A stretch of DNA of 64,000 nucleotides from Terebella lapidaria (GCA_949152475.1 OX424564.1:7440001-7504000); one strand, 5' to 3'. Counted from the first letter of the stretch, positions 10,701-19,954 are shown. Notes: generated by a model from the sequence alone, not told the origin. Program-made: numbers and translations.

Positions 10701-11823
10701 CGGAAGCAGAAGGATGGCGGCTAGCATTCGGAGGCGGTATTTCTGGCCGGCTATGATGCGGGACATAAAGCAGTGGGTGCTGAGCTGTGACGAATGTGCG
10801 TCAAGAAGTATGCAGAACTTGAAACGATCTCCGCTGCAGAAATACCGGGTTGGAGCACCCATGGAGAGAGTGGCAATGGACGTGATGGGTCCGTTACCTA
10901 AATCCACCCGGGGGAACCGGTACATCTTAGTAATCGGCGATTACTTCACTAAGTGGGTAGAGGCTTACCCGATGCCGAATCAGGAAGCGGTGACGGTTGC
11001 GGACATACTCGTCAACCAGTTTGCAGCGCGGTACGGCATCCCGATGGAGATCCACACCGACCAAGGCAGAAATTTCGAGTCCGACTTGCTGAGAAATGTT
11101 TGCAGAATCCTGGGGATTCACAAGACACGGACCACCGCTTTCCGACCTCAGTCGGACGGTTTCATTGAGCGATTCAACCGGACGCTGCAGCAGATCCTGA
11201 GCCTGTACGTAAGCGAGCGGCAGACCAACTGGGATCAGCTAGTACCGTTGGCGATGGCAGCTTACCGGAGTACCCCGCAGGAGACAACCGGGCAGAGTCC
11301 CAACTTGCTGATGCTGGGCAGAGAAGTCAACACTCCGGTAGAGTTACTGATTGGCAGACCGCCGGGAGAATCAACAGCAGAAGTAACAGAGTATGGCAGT
11401 CAGCTCCGGGAGCGACTAGAAGCGGTATACAAGGCGGTTCGAGCGAAATCTGGCAGAGAAATGGAACGGCAGAAGAAGCTGTACGACCGGAGGAAGGTCG
11501 ACAATCAGTTCCAGCCAGGAGACCGAGTGTGGATGGCGGTCAAAACACGGAAGAAGGGCAAAGCTCCCAAGTTGCAGAGGAAGTGGAGCGGTCCAAAGCT
11601 AGTGCTGAGCAGATTTACCGACGTGACCTACGAGATTGCAGAGAGTGAAACTCGACAGAAGGTGGTTCACTTCGATTTGCTGAAACCGTATAATGGTGTC
11701 AAGCATCCGAGATGGATGAAGCGGAGAATGGCGGATTCCTGGAGGCAGACAGAGCCGCCGAAGCAGAGTAGTGTTCCGGAGACGGAACCGACGGTCTCTG
11801 AGTCGGATACGGACTCGGAGTAA
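7726..11823 (+). CDS. pol: pol polyprotein: protease, RT, RNase H, integrase
   Basis: A single open frame of 1365 codons. The aspartic protease has IIDTGSTVTML near residue 18. Reverse transcriptase has VDYRRLN near 350 and the catalytic YLDD near 451. RNase H has DTDASDTGLGAVLS near 598. Integrase has an HHCC zinc domain (984-1025), catalytic Asp residues near 1052 and 1112, and Glu in GFIERFNR near 1148, followed by a GPY/F-like module (KWSGPKLVLSRF). The domain order with RNase H before integrase places it in Ty3/gypsy. Between RNase H and integrase sits a tandem repeat of a 14-residue unit (EKAASRKPVAVAVT). The predicted product would form the enzymes of the virus-like particle. The frame looks whole. 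Confidence 0.97.
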   Translation: MGMCVTARVCGEPVTLIIDTGSTVTMLNLQTWERIRKPGMKLKRSPIRLSMVDGSNIRTHGRKELPLNIAGVAETVTFEIADCEDEGILGMDFIRSRISGINFDRMTMQMGSQEVFLTMFEQTREPFPINAVADYQIPPETEQLIIGQAESVREAEGVLEMPQEPTEKRPWLIGRTLSRIKQGTVPVRVINVMAEPVIIKKGAQLATMTTLAAGCSVVPLAERSRKVQISTESEAGRNWSGYEKLRQLAEQTQDAVPSHFRERVTDLLFRNKPTFSNDAGELGQTNEVQHQINTGSHRPIKQPTRRIPPDKRELVSSLIQEMKDKNVIEESSSPWASPIVLVKKKDRTTRFCVDYRRLNAVTEKDAYPLPRIDDTIAACADAKWFSTLDLTSGYWQVGMDEDARKKSAFCVPGGLYQFKVMSFGLCNAPGTFERLMEKVLGGLSWKTCLIYLDDIIVYSKTLEDHIRDLQEVFSKLREADLKVKPSKCKFFQPEVSFLGHIVGRDGIRTDPAKTEAVWKWRTPTNLTELRSFLGLCSYYRKFVPKFSEIAAPLNHLTEKGVQFRWQTEQEQAFAELKNRLVSAPILGYPREQGRYILDTDASDTGLGAVLSQKQGNQERVITYLSRSLTKEERRYCVTRKELLAVVFAVQKNKQYLLGRHFLLRTDHGSLTWLMNFKEPQGQVARWIELLSEFHFDIEHRPGRIHNNADALSRSPCSQCGKIDWKQAKIDAWNYGERIRQTRSEETPQPKPRKGGRRKRSRGSGGEAELTEEAVPRKAVAVAEKAASRKPVAVAVAEEAASRKPVAVAVTEKAASRKPVAVAVAEKAASRKPVAVAVTEKAASRKPVAVAVTEKAASQKPVAVAVTEKAVPGKADAVAEQIRLAENADQDTGLGQKYRPDDLRRMQQAEPWYPLVTSLVDGSGTAGSADFSSMSSEEKVLYGMRKTLLKVDGVVYRKWKTAEGTSRMQLITPKELRQEIFRLAHQSRTGGHLGSRRMAASIRRRYFWPAMMRDIKQWVLSCDECASRSMQNLKRSPLQKYRVGAPMERVAMDVMGPLPKSTRGNRYILVIGDYFTKWVEAYPMPNQEAVTVADILVNQFAARYGIPMEIHTDQGRNFESDLLRNVCRILGIHKTRTTAFRPQSDGFIERFNRTLQQILSLYVSERQTNWDQLVPLAMAAYRSTPQETTGQSPNLLMLGREVNTPVELLIGRPPGESTAEVTEYGSQLRERLEAVYKAVRAKSGREMERQKKLYDRRKVDNQFQPGDRVWMAVKTRKKGKAPKLQRKWSGPKLVLSRFTDVTYEIAESETRQKVVHFDLLKPYNGVKHPRWMKRRMADSWRQTEPPKQSSVPETEPTVSESDTDSE
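10036..10350 (+). repeat. In-frame 42-bp tandem repeat within pol
   Basis: Six to seven copies of a 42-bp unit encode a 14-residue Ala/Val/Lys-rich peptide (EKAASRKPVAVAVT with A/T and R/Q variants). It keeps the reading frame and lies in the linker between RNase H and the integrase zinc domain. Such a flexible, positively charged linker is not a standard part of Ty3/gypsy Pol. Confidence 0.9.
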
Positions 11824-12540
11824 AAAAGCAGCAGAGGACGCAGAAATATGAGAAGACGGAGTGAGCTGTAGAGCAGGAGAAGGAGATAGCTGAGACCCTG
11901 GTAAAACGTTGAGTTCCGGCAGAGAGCGACCGCAAGAAGTTGGAACAGTGAGCAAGTGCTGGTTCCGGAAACAGGGCGGAGAAAAGAAGCAGAGCGGAAA
12001 GCGGTGCAGAGACCGGATAGAGACATCCTAGAGGTTCTGACTGGTTTGAGCGCATAGTCAACCAGTCCAGGGTAGCGGCCAGGGGACCAGAAGAACCTGG
12101 GTTAGCGGTCTAGTATCTCCAGAGAAGCAGCTACACGTCTTCCGTATTCAGAGAATTAAGACGGAAAAGTTTTCCGGCTGTAGACAACCAACCGGAGTTT
12201 CCACTTAGCAGAGACAGCAAACCGGCTGCAGATCGACAGAAGCGGTGAAACATCATTCCAGATAGGAAGGGCCCTCCTTCTGGACAAGAATGTATGCAGT
12301 TTCCAGTGTCGACAAGCAGTAATACCAATGAGCAGATATGCAGTTGACGAAGCGGTACAGATGGCGGAAACGCCCAACTTGCAGTCTAGATGTTCGTCTG
12401 TGAGGCAGATTCAACTGGCTGAGACTCTATTCAACCCTCCTGATGGCAGAGATACTTCAAAATTGCAGATACTTCGCTCGGAGAAGCAGTTGAAAGGGAG
12501 CCGGAAAAACCCGGAGAAGCCGGTTGAGCCGGAGACGGAC
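11824..12540 (+). other. Spacer between pol and the accessory module
   Basis: This is purine-rich element sequence with the same GCAG/CGGA word use as the LTR U5. A 99-codon frame at 12328-12627 overlaps the next promoter block, but has no recognisable motif, so I do not call it a gene. The spacer could be the untranslated leader or intron of a spliced accessory transcript. Confidence 0.5.
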
Positions 12541-12575
12541 ACCTCTCGGTTAACGGTTGAGTTTTTGCATAATTG

Positions 12576-12645
12576 TGACGTCACTCCTGAGGCAGCCAAT
12601 CAGCGTGGAGCTTTTCAAATCACGTGAGCAGAAAGGGTATAAAAG
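12576..12645 (+). promoter_or_regulatory. Internal promoter block for accessory ORF 3
   Basis: CRE TGACGTCA at 12576-12583, CCAAT at 12596-12600, E-box TCACGTGA at 12620-12627 and TATAAAAG at 12638-12645. The parts and order match the LTR promoter (E-box to TATA 18 bp here, 23 bp in the LTR). The next good frame starts at 12879, about 230 bp downstream. I infer a second transcription start inside the element. Confidence 0.65.
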
Positions 12646-12878
12646 GGCCTTGAAATCGGGCTCTGACAGCAGTTGGAGAGCAGACCTCGAGCTGTGCACA
12701 TCGCAGACAAAGTTTGGCGGAATCGAATCAAGTCCAGCATTTTCCGGCAGCGACAGATTTTGCAGTGAAAAACCACTAAGTGTTTCCCGGAAGACCACCA
12801 GTCCGGAGAAGCGGTGCAGAAGCGGTGCAGTAAAAGCGGTGCAGTAGATCAACAATTTAAGTTTCCCGGCCTTCCGGA

Positions 12879-13580
12879 ATGGCCTACTCGGCGTTCCTTG
12901 AAAGACAAGATCGCGGCCGGAGCAGAGATTGGGCAAGCCCTCAGCCACTGGATTATAGCCGGCTGTGTAAGCGGTGTGACCGGATGTTCGAGAGTGTGAG
13001 GGACAGGAGACGGCATGTGTGCCCAGCCCAGAGATTTCATTGCTGTTTGTGTGCCTTCTACGGCAACCGGGCGAACGACCTTAGGCGGCATCTCCGGGAG
13101 ATGCACGGCTGGAAGTACCCTTCCGGGAACCGTCCTCCTCAGGACGAGGCTACCCTCAACCATGTGGGAACCTTTGATTCGGCCTGGCGGGGAACAGCAA
13201 CGCAGTCCCGGCGAAGGCGGTTCCGGAGATTCTGCACACAGTCACCTAGGGAGAATCCAGTTCCGGAAACTTATGCGGACCAGCTTCCGTTTGGACCTGA
13301 CTGGGATGCCGGAGCAGCAGCTCCCATCGAACAACCGGAACCGATCGATCCTCCGGTTTGGGTTCCGGATCCGCAGGGCTGTCTTAGGGCAGCGGAAGAC
13401 TCATCTCCGGAAGATTGGGAGCCGGAGCTGGTGATATCGAAGAAACCAGAAGAGGAATTTCAGCCGGTGGAAGACTGGGAGGCAGAAATCCGGGTGTGGG
13501 AATATAGACCACCTTCTCCCACCTCGGATACGGAATCGGAGACTTCCGAGTACCACACCGCGGATGAGGAGGAACCTTGA
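12879..13580 (+). CDS. Accessory ORF 3: C2H2-type zinc-finger protein
   Basis: An open frame of 233 codons begins MAYSAF. Residues about 33-55 carry a CKRC...H-x-C finger and residues about 54-80 carry a classic C2H2 finger (C-x2-C-x12-H-x4-H, ending LRRHLREMH). The remainder is acidic and Pro/Glu-rich, ending in a Ser/Thr/Glu tail (SETSEYHTADEEE). This architecture fits a nucleic-acid-binding protein with an acidic tail that could act on transcription of the element, but that is inference. It has its own promoter-like block upstream and an A-rich tract with AATAAA downstream. It is not an envelope gene: no signal peptide or membrane segment is seen. Confidence 0.7.
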   Translation: MAYSAFLERQDRGRSRDWASPQPLDYSRLCKRCDRMFESVRDRRRHVCPAQRFHCCLCAFYGNRANDLRRHLREMHGWKYPSGNRPPQDEATLNHVGTFDSAWRGTATQSRRRRFRRFCTQSPRENPVPETYADQLPFGPDWDAGAAAPIEQPEPIDPPVWVPDPQGCLRAAEDSSPEDWEPELVISKKPEEEFQPVEDWEAEIRVWEYRPPSPTSDTESETSEYHTADEEEP

Positions 13581-13800
13581 GGCGGATGGCAGAGTAGCAG
13601 TGGACGGAGGCGGATGGCAGAGTAGCGGTTGACGGAGGCGGTTGGCAGTGTAGCGGTAGACGGAGACGGTTGGCAGTTTGGCGGAGACGGAAGAAGCGGT
13701 GGCAGTTAGCAGCAACAACACGGAAAAAAAAAAAAATAAAAAAAATAAAAAAAAAAAAAATATTATTTATCCAAGAAGACCACCAGGAGGCGTTGCAGTT
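13581..13800 (+). other. Tandem GGCGGATGGCAG repeats and A-rich tract (possible polyadenylation region)
   Basis: After ORF 3 come several imperfect repeats of an approximately 30-bp unit containing GGCAGAGTAGCGGTTGACGG, then an A-rich tract at about 13722-13762 with AATAAA words. It lies between ORF 3 and the next promoter block, so it could end the ORF 3 transcript. It could instead be the tail of a retroposed segment. Confidence 0.5.
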
Positions 13801-13810
13801 TGCTGAGCAG

Positions 13811-13861
13811 CCAATCACCAAGCAGATAAGCCAGTCACGTGACTTCCAGAGACTATAAAAG
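13811..13861 (+). promoter_or_regulatory. Internal promoter block for accessory ORF 4
   Basis: CCAAT at 13811-13815, E-box TCACGTGAC at 13835-13843 and TATAAAAG at 13854-13861. The E-box to TATA distance is 19 bp, close to the 18 bp of the block at 12576. The first ATG of ORF 4 is 78 bp after the TATA box, a normal distance. No CRE is seen here. Confidence 0.65.
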
Positions 13862-13938
13862 GGGCAGTTAGCTGTTACCGGACGCAGAAGGCAGTTTGCT
13901 GTAGCTGAGTCAACATCGACACAAAGCAGAGAATCAGA

Positions 13939-14403
13939 ATGCCGAAAGTAAAGACAACACCCCGCAAGCCCCGCCCTCACCGGTGTGGAGACTGCAACCT
14001 TGAATTCAAGAGCAAGCACACGTTGCTCCGGCATGTCACGGAGCAGCACACGAGTGAAGTCACCGTCTTCGCCTGTCCGCAGTGTGACCATTGGAGCAGA
14101 CGGAAAGAGGGGACACAGAAGCATCTGCAGTCCCGACACGCAATGGACGCGAACCCGATTCGACTAAGGGTGGGCAGAGAGCAGTTTGAGGAGAAAAGCC
14201 TCCGGTCCAAGATGACCCCACGGAAAAGCAAGAAGCCGGTAACACGGCATGACCAGTTGTCGGATACGGAGTCGGAGTCGGGAGGTTCGGTTTCGTCCCG
14301 GACCCGGTACCCAGTCGGTGGCCACACTAGCAGCCGACGTTTCGTCCACGGAGGCGGAGAGCAGTTCGGAAGAGGAAGCGGAGCTGAAAATCATGGCAAG
14401 TGA
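13939..14403 (+). CDS. Accessory ORF 4: small protein with two C2H2 zinc fingers
   Basis: An open frame of 154 codons starts MPKVKTTPRKPR, a basic N-terminus. Two C2H2 fingers follow at about residues 15-38 (CGDC...H-x4-H) and 45-70 (CPQC...H-x4-H), each with C-x2-C-x12-H-x4-H spacing. The C-terminal half is Ser/Arg/Lys-rich. The basic start and paired fingers suggest DNA or RNA binding. Its end overlaps the start of ORF 5 in another frame by about 150 bp; how ORF 5 is reached is not settled by the sequence. Confidence 0.7.
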   Translation: MPKVKTTPRKPRPHRCGDCNLEFKSKHTLLRHVTEQHTSEVTVFACPQCDHWSRRKEGTQKHLQSRHAMDANPIRLRVGREQFEEKSLRSKMTPRKSKKPVTRHDQLSDTESESGGSVSSRTRYPVGGHTSSRRFVHGGGEQFGRGSGAENHGK

Positions 14404-15766
14404 AGACGAGTTGCAAGAACCAGGAGACCCGAAGCCGGTTAAGCCGCCTGTGACCCGGAGTTCTTCCCGGAAGAACAGCCCAGACCCATCTCGAGGTACC
14501 GGAGCCGATCGAGACCGCGGAAAGAAGCGGAGTCGCAGCCGTTCGCCGGATAATTCCGGACGCCATCAACGCCGAGAATATAGGAAGGAGAGCCCGGAGC
14601 GAGCCAAGGACCGAGGCGGAGAACGTGGCCGAGAGGAGAAACGACACACCCCACCCAAGTCTTCAGGAGGCAGCGTCAAGGGAAAAGGCAAGGGGGTGTA
14701 TGACTACAAGTTCCGGCTGTTGGAGGAAGGTTCCAGCGGAGCAACGGCAGAAGTTGGAGTGGCGGACATTGCGGAAATGCAGAGCAGAGACGATGAGGAA
14801 GACCTTTTCCGGAGCCCACCTCCGAGAACGACTAGCAGTGGCAGAGCAGTGAGCAGCGTGATTGTCCGGCCCGGAGGCGGAGCAGAAAGCAGATCCAGCG
14901 GCCGAGCCGATAGCAGAGCAGATAGCAGAGCCGATAGCAGAGCGGGTAGCAGAGCCGATAGCAGAGCAGATAGCCGAGCGGACAGCAGATCCGGAGGCAG
15001 ACCAGAGACCAAAACGGAAGGCGGAACCCGGAGCAGAGCTGGCAGTGAGACGGAGACCCGAGGATCCACGGAGCGAACTTTGCCGGCAACCATTCAAGCA
15101 GTAGCCGGAAGCAGAACCATTTCCGCGGCTAGAGATGACGGAATGGAGTCCTCCGCGTCTGAACGAAGCCATGCGGACGTGCAGAGAGCCCGGAGGAGTA
15201 TCCTGGTAGACCAAGCCAGAGCTACACCCGGAATCCTGTCTCCGGTGGAGACCCGACCTCGACAGTCTTCCAGTGAGCGGTCCGGAAGGAGCCAAGTCCG
15301 AGCGCCAACCCAGAGTCCACCCTACACATTCTACCCGTTTGGCGGTCCTTCAACTCAACCGTGTCCGTCACATTGTTTCCCGGTGAATATTGGGGGACGG
15401 AGCGCTTCCGTCTTTGCGCCCGCAGTTCCGGAGCACGCCAGATACTATGCAGTACGTTGGGGACCGGAGCAGTGGGGGCCAGCCGAGATGAGAGACTCCG
15501 GCGTCTACGTGGAGACCATGGAGCAGAGAGAGTCACCGTTTGGTCTCGTCCCAACCCGTCAGATCGTCCGGATTCCAGATTGGTCCATCCGGGACGAACG
15601 CCTCAGGAATGGGTTCTACGTCCCGCCCCAGTGGAGCCTCCATGATCCCGACCTTCTCCCGGTTGATGCCAGAGGAACAAGCTTCGGACGACCGTTGGTA
15701 CCACAGACCATTCCACCTCGTCCGCCGTCGGGGAGCAGTTCGCGCCGTGATACTGGGGGGCAGTAG
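14249..15766 (+). CDS. Accessory ORF 5: RS-rich protein
   Basis: An open frame of 505 codons. The N-terminal third is dense in Arg, Ser, Lys and Glu (for example KKRSRSRSPD), like the RS domains of splicing regulators. Around residues 215-252 lies a repeat of RADS units encoded by 12-bp repeats. The C-terminal part (about 350-500) is less repetitive, with aromatic and Pro residues (YYAVRWGPEQWGP), suggesting a folded or binding region that I do not recognise. RS domains in host proteins bind RNA and other RS proteins. A role in splicing, export or packaging of element RNA is inference. It ends about 275 bp before the 3' LTR. Confidence 0.65.
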   Translation: MTSCRIRSRSREVRFRPGPGTQSVATLAADVSSTEAESSSEEEAELKIMASEDELQEPGDPKPVKPPVTRSSSRKNSPDPSRGTGADRDRGKKRSRSRSPDNSGRHQRREYRKESPERAKDRGGERGREEKRHTPPKSSGGSVKGKGKGVYDYKFRLLEEGSSGATAEVGVADIAEMQSRDDEEDLFRSPPPRTTSSGRAVSSVIVRPGGGAESRSSGRADSRADSRADSRAGSRADSRADSRADSRSGGRPETKTEGGTRSRAGSETETRGSTERTLPATIQAVAGSRTISAARDDGMESSASERSHADVQRARRSILVDQARATPGILSPVETRPRQSSSERSGRSQVRAPTQSPPYTFYPFGGPSTQPCPSHCFPVNIGGRSASVFAPAVPEHARYYAVRWGPEQWGPAEMRDSGVYVETMEQRESPFGLVPTRQIVRIPDWSIRDERLRNGFYVPPQWSLHDPDLLPVDARGTSFGRPLVPQTIPPRPPSGSSSRRDTGGQ

Positions 15767-16028
15767 TCGTCGCAAGTCGTCGCAAGTCGGCGCAAGTCAA
15801 GTCGGCGCAAGGAGAAGAAAGAAGAACCGTTTCCCGGATTCTAGTATAATTAAGAGTTAAAAAGTGGGAAACGGAACAAGCAAGATATCCGGGTACAGTG
15901 ACGGTAAACTAGTTAAGAGGTACCAGTACCCGGATCACGGAAACAAGTTGTGTTTGATTTTACGGACAGTTTAACGGTTGACAATTTGTATATATGTGAT
16001 ATTGTTCTGTTCGGGACGAACAGAGTCT

Positions 16029-16041
16029 AAGGAAGGGGGAG
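16029..16041 (+). other. Polypurine tract
   Basis: AAGGAAGGGGGAG lies directly before the 3' LTR, where plus-strand DNA synthesis is primed in LTR elements. Confidence 0.85.
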
Positions 16042-17401
16042 TGTAACGGTTTTGGGGCGTACCCAAAGGTTTCCCCTAGGTAATTCTGTTAGTGTTTTGT
16101 GATATTATGGTTAAATAACCGTTTATTAGGGTGTATATGTGTTTAAAGGTTCATACGGTTCCGTATTGTTAATGTTTTGAAGGTTTTCCGTCTCGGAACT
16201 TAGTAATTTATGATGTTGGTAAAGCCGGAGACGGATCCGGAGACGGAGACGGAACCGGAGACGGAGCCGGAACAATGGAGTACAAAAACGTAATGACGTT
16301 ATTTCTGGAAGGTCATGTGATCAGCCTCGTTTTCGGTTTAAAAGGTGACATGTCAGCCACTGATTGGTTCTAGAGTGTTTTTAGAAATCCGGAAATATCA
16401 GTGTTTTGGCGGACTATGACGTCACAATAGGTTGGTCACGTGACATGGGTCTCAGGTCTATAAAAGCCCCCGCTTCACAGCGGACGGCGGAGTTGGTGTC
16501 CTGACGTCGACCTGTGCAGACCCCTTCTCCCATAGCAGAGTACTCCCTTGTTCCGGATAGAGTCATCCAGATGATAGTAGTTAAGTCTTCCGACTGTGAA
16601 CTTGGAAAATAAACATGAAAACTTCAACCGAGTTGTTTTTCCGTGTTCGTTAGGGAACTGGAAGTTATAATAAAGTTAGTTTCCCGGAAAAGACAGTTAT
16701 ACGGAGTAAAGGGAGATAAGACTACAGTCGGTTAAGACCAAGTTGTAACGACGTCTTAGGGTGATCTAAGAACCCAGATCACCGAGGAAGGAGTCGGAGA
16801 CGGAGACGGAGGTGGAAATCAACGGAGCAACTACGGAGGCGGTATCGGACGGAGCAGTTGCAGAGACGGGAACGACGAAGCAGTTGCAGAGGCGGTACCG
16901 GACGGAGCGGTTGCGGTAACCGGAAGTAGGAACACTTCCGAGATACTCCATTTCAGGTGCGGTACCAGGTTGCAGTGAGGCGGAGCCAACCGGAGCAGAT
17001 TGCAGTGCGGCGGAACCTGGCAGAGCGGTTGCAGTATTCGGAAACGGCAACGTTCCCGGATTCTTTATTCCAGGCGCAGTCGCAGTTTGCAGTAAGACGG
17101 AAAACGACGGAGCTGTTGCAGTAAAGCGGTATCCCGACGGAGCAGTTGCAGTACCCGGAGACGGAAACGCCTTCGGATCCTTACTTTACAGGTGCAGTTG
17201 CAGATTAGCAGTCGGACAACGGTTAAGAGGTCCATTCCAGACCACGCTACCAACCTTAGAGACTTCTAGCCGGAGTTCAACCGTACAGCAGTAGCAGTTT
17301 CCCGGAGTTTCACCGTTTCAGCTCCGGTTAAACAACAACTCACCCACCTCCCTAGAAAACCGGTTCATCAAGACGTCACAGAAGGGTGCAAACCCGTTAC
17401 A
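16042..17401 (+). repeat. 3' LTR (1360 bp)
   Basis: It has the same start, end, promoter block and AATAAA as the 5' LTR. About four substitutions, one single-base length change and one 27-bp length change separate the two. This near identity supports a recent insertion. The GTAT target repeat follows at 17402-17405. Confidence 0.95.
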
Positions 17402-17725
17402 GTATTATGGGGGTGAGGGAATTACAGAATATGTAATTTCACCGGCGACTTTGGAATTGTAGGCGCAAGGCAATGTGTTCATCAATAAAATATCTACACA
17501 AAATTGTAATCCAGAAACGATGACACAAATCTCGACTGTGTAGATGACAATGAACTAAAAATGATGAGGTGAAAGAAGTTGTGAAAATATTTTAATCAAG
17601 TAAGGATTTGATTCCGGGGGTGAAATATTAACGCTCCCGTCCATGCCCCTGTCAATAAATCTATAGTTTGACATGAGATGGACTATATCAGAAATGTTCA
17701 GACTATTATTCAAATGACTATTATT

Positions 17726-17841
17726 CATCGGTCTGTTGCAAGGTTATAAAGTTATAATATACACGCTGTATATGAGCTTGCTCATTCACAGCATATGACA
17801 GCGTGTATATTATAACTCCATAACCTTGCAACAGAGCGATG
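17726..17841. repeat. Short fold-back repeat
   Basis: Arms of about 44 bp (CATCGGTCTGTTGCAAGG... and its complement ...CCTTGCAACAGAGCGATG) flank a 28-bp loop. The same hairpin is present at 22823-22938 in the paralogous flank, so it predates the duplication. Confidence 0.8.
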
Positions 17842-18014
17842 TATGATACTAACATTCACTCTCAGAGACTACATAAACTCTGTAGGTAAATATGAGCAAT
17901 TGTAATTTCAAACTCTGGGAATGTGACTCGAGAAACACTGATGTATCTCGCCAAGACGTTGTAATGTGACTTGTAATGTGCTGGTATTAGATGGTACCAT
18001 TGCGTGATGTAAAT

Positions 18015-18175
18015 CATTCTGACTGACTGCCCCTGATGACGCCAGTGTGTCTTATGATAAAGTATTTGGTTGGGCTTTGTTTCTATTGCAAACTGCTGTG
18101 TTTTACGTTTGTTATTGGAATCATCAAAATTTGGCTCTATTGGTGGTAATAGATTGATACTTACATTCACCTTGT
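18015..18175 (+). repeat. Interspersed repeat family X, copy 2
   Basis: It shares CCCCTGATGACGCCAG, GGGCTTTGTTTCTATTGCA and GGTGGTAATAGATTGATAC with copy 1 at 2781. A partial copy of its right end follows at 18379-18443. Confidence 0.6.
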
Positions 18176-19954
18176 TTTGTATTACATTCCAGCCATGTTT
18201 ATGACATAACATGCTTCCATTGACTCCGAGGCAATGTAGTTGAACTTCATTATATATGTTTAAAGTATTCACAATTTGGCAAATTTGCCAACCACTGCAT
18301 TATGCCTTGTTATTGCATACACCTGAAAGGGTAATTCCAGTCCTCGACAAAAGGGTTTCGGAACTATCCATATGATATTATTTGTTATTTTGTAATCATC
18401 AAAATTTGGCTGTGTTGGTGGTAATAGATTGATACGTACATTCATACCACTGAGCCGGAGTCATTGCTGGTGAACGTTAATTCTGTCCCGGAGGATACCA
18501 TCAACTCAGTAGCCTTTTGGCTTGTGATTAGATACTTCTGTACTTGTCATATATCTATTCCATGGGGGTTTGTTTCGGATTTTATTCCCCTTTTACTTTA
18601 TAATGGGAGCTGTGTGGAGTAAACTCCTATAACAATTCAAGATAAAGCTTAATTTTTGGCACCTTCAAATAGGAAACCATATATTGTAGTTTCAATGCAG
18701 ATCTTGAATTTGACCTTCAATGGTCAAAATGACCTTCTTTGTTGAAAAACGCCCAATTTTTTACTTTGGTAGCCATTTTCTCAAAATTTGTTCCGACATT
18801 TTTTCAAAAATCATGCATAAAATTTCTCTTATGTAGTAGCTTCGCGACGTGTATAAGGTTTTATAGTGCCCTTGTATCGCCTGTCTGTGCATGATCGGCA
18901 TTTCTATTTTTCGACGTTTTTGTTGTCCGAAATCAGGTTACTATCTGTTTCGATCCATTTCCAAAATTGTGCTCGCCATTGAAAATTTTTTTTGGACGTA
19001 GAAAGTTCCATCCACTTTTCCCTTCATACTGGACACTGTATGGAGTAAACTGATAGAACGTGAATTCTCAAATTACGAATATTCAGGCGAGATTGAATTT
19101 GAACTTGAATGACCTTGAAAGATCAAAACGGCATTTCTTAGCTTTTGGAATATTCCAATACATATTCACAGGCAGTAACGATGGTCCATTAATTTATGTC
19201 ACGGTTTGAATGTAATATCAATAGTTAATTTGTTCATACATTCATACTTTTTCACTATTGTTACTTGAAGCGTCACGACTGAATCGTTCTTAACGCATCA
19301 ATCCTTGAAAACCGTGAGTCCCAAGGACCGAATCAATTCATGGGTTCGGGTGTACCAGGCATTGCCAATACAATCATGAAATACCAGATATTGTCGAGTT
19401 GGTTGACCCGATTGAGCTAATGTTACATGGTCAAGATCAATCCCATTTACTAGAAACAGCTATATGAATGCCATTGATCTCGGGGGTTTCTCAGCTGCTG
19501 AAGTTGATCTATTAAAGAAGAGAATAGGAGGAAAAAGACTGGCCTAACTTTTTTCGTAGTCGGTCTGGGTTGAAATGCAGTGTTTTATTTCATAATTTAG
19601 GCCTCATTGGACATTCCCTAAAATTAAAAAACTTCATTGACAATGTAAAAAATCGAATGACATATTTGATGAACCATGTGGTATTTTCGTTTGGTGATAT
19701 GCAGCAATTAACACTTGGGATATCAATCATATATACTGTGCATTCCCCACGTCAAAATTGACCACCATAAGGAATCAATGCGACATCAATGGATAATATC
19801 TCCAATTTCGTGTCTGAATGTTCCAAATTGGCCCAATTTCGACCCAGTGTTCCATGTGTGACTGACGGCAACAATCCATTTTGTTGTTTAATGTTTAGAC
19901 GGAGGTGACGTGATATCTTTGTGTGCCTATAATCTTTCATGAATACGTATGACC

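Larger units (their letters stand above)
4935..17401 (+). mobile_element. Ty3/gypsy-type LTR retrotransposon with an extra 3' gene module
   Basis: The element is 12,467 bp long. It has two direct LTRs (4935-6322 and 16042-17401) that begin TGTAACGG and end CCGTTACA, a candidate primer-binding site, a gag region with a CCHC knuckle, one long pol frame in the order protease, reverse transcriptase, RNase H, integrase (typical of Ty3/gypsy), a 3' module with zinc-finger and RS-rich frames, and a polypurine tract. The 4-bp GTAT at 4931-4934 is repeated at 17402-17405. The paralogous segment near 22494 carries the unfilled site with GTAT once. The two LTRs differ by about four substitutions and two length changes, so the insertion is recent. 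The pol frame looks whole; whether the gag leader is whole is unclear. Its G+C and purine-rich plus strand, full of GCAG and CGGA words, differs sharply from the AT-rich host flanks. No envelope-like gene was recognised. Confidence 0.95.
17402..18335. repeat. Continuation of unit A flank after the LTR element
   Basis: The sequence picks up exactly where 4934 stopped and matches 22494-24226 downstream of the intact gene, except that the latter holds an extra inverted-repeat element at about 23061-23991. It contains a short hairpin at 17726-17841 and a family X copy at about 18015-18175. I see no gene; a minus frame at 17862-18272 covers repeat sequence. Confidence 0.8.

Noticed and set aside
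13939-15766. Retroviral envelope in the 3' module
   Set aside because: No signal peptide, hydrophobic fusion segment or membrane anchor; composition is RS-rich and zinc-finger type.
6853-15775. Many frames on the minus strand or in other frames inside gag, pol and the accessory genes
   Set aside because: They are shadows of GC-rich coding sequence; none has a domain, and those over the pol repeat are repeats themselves.
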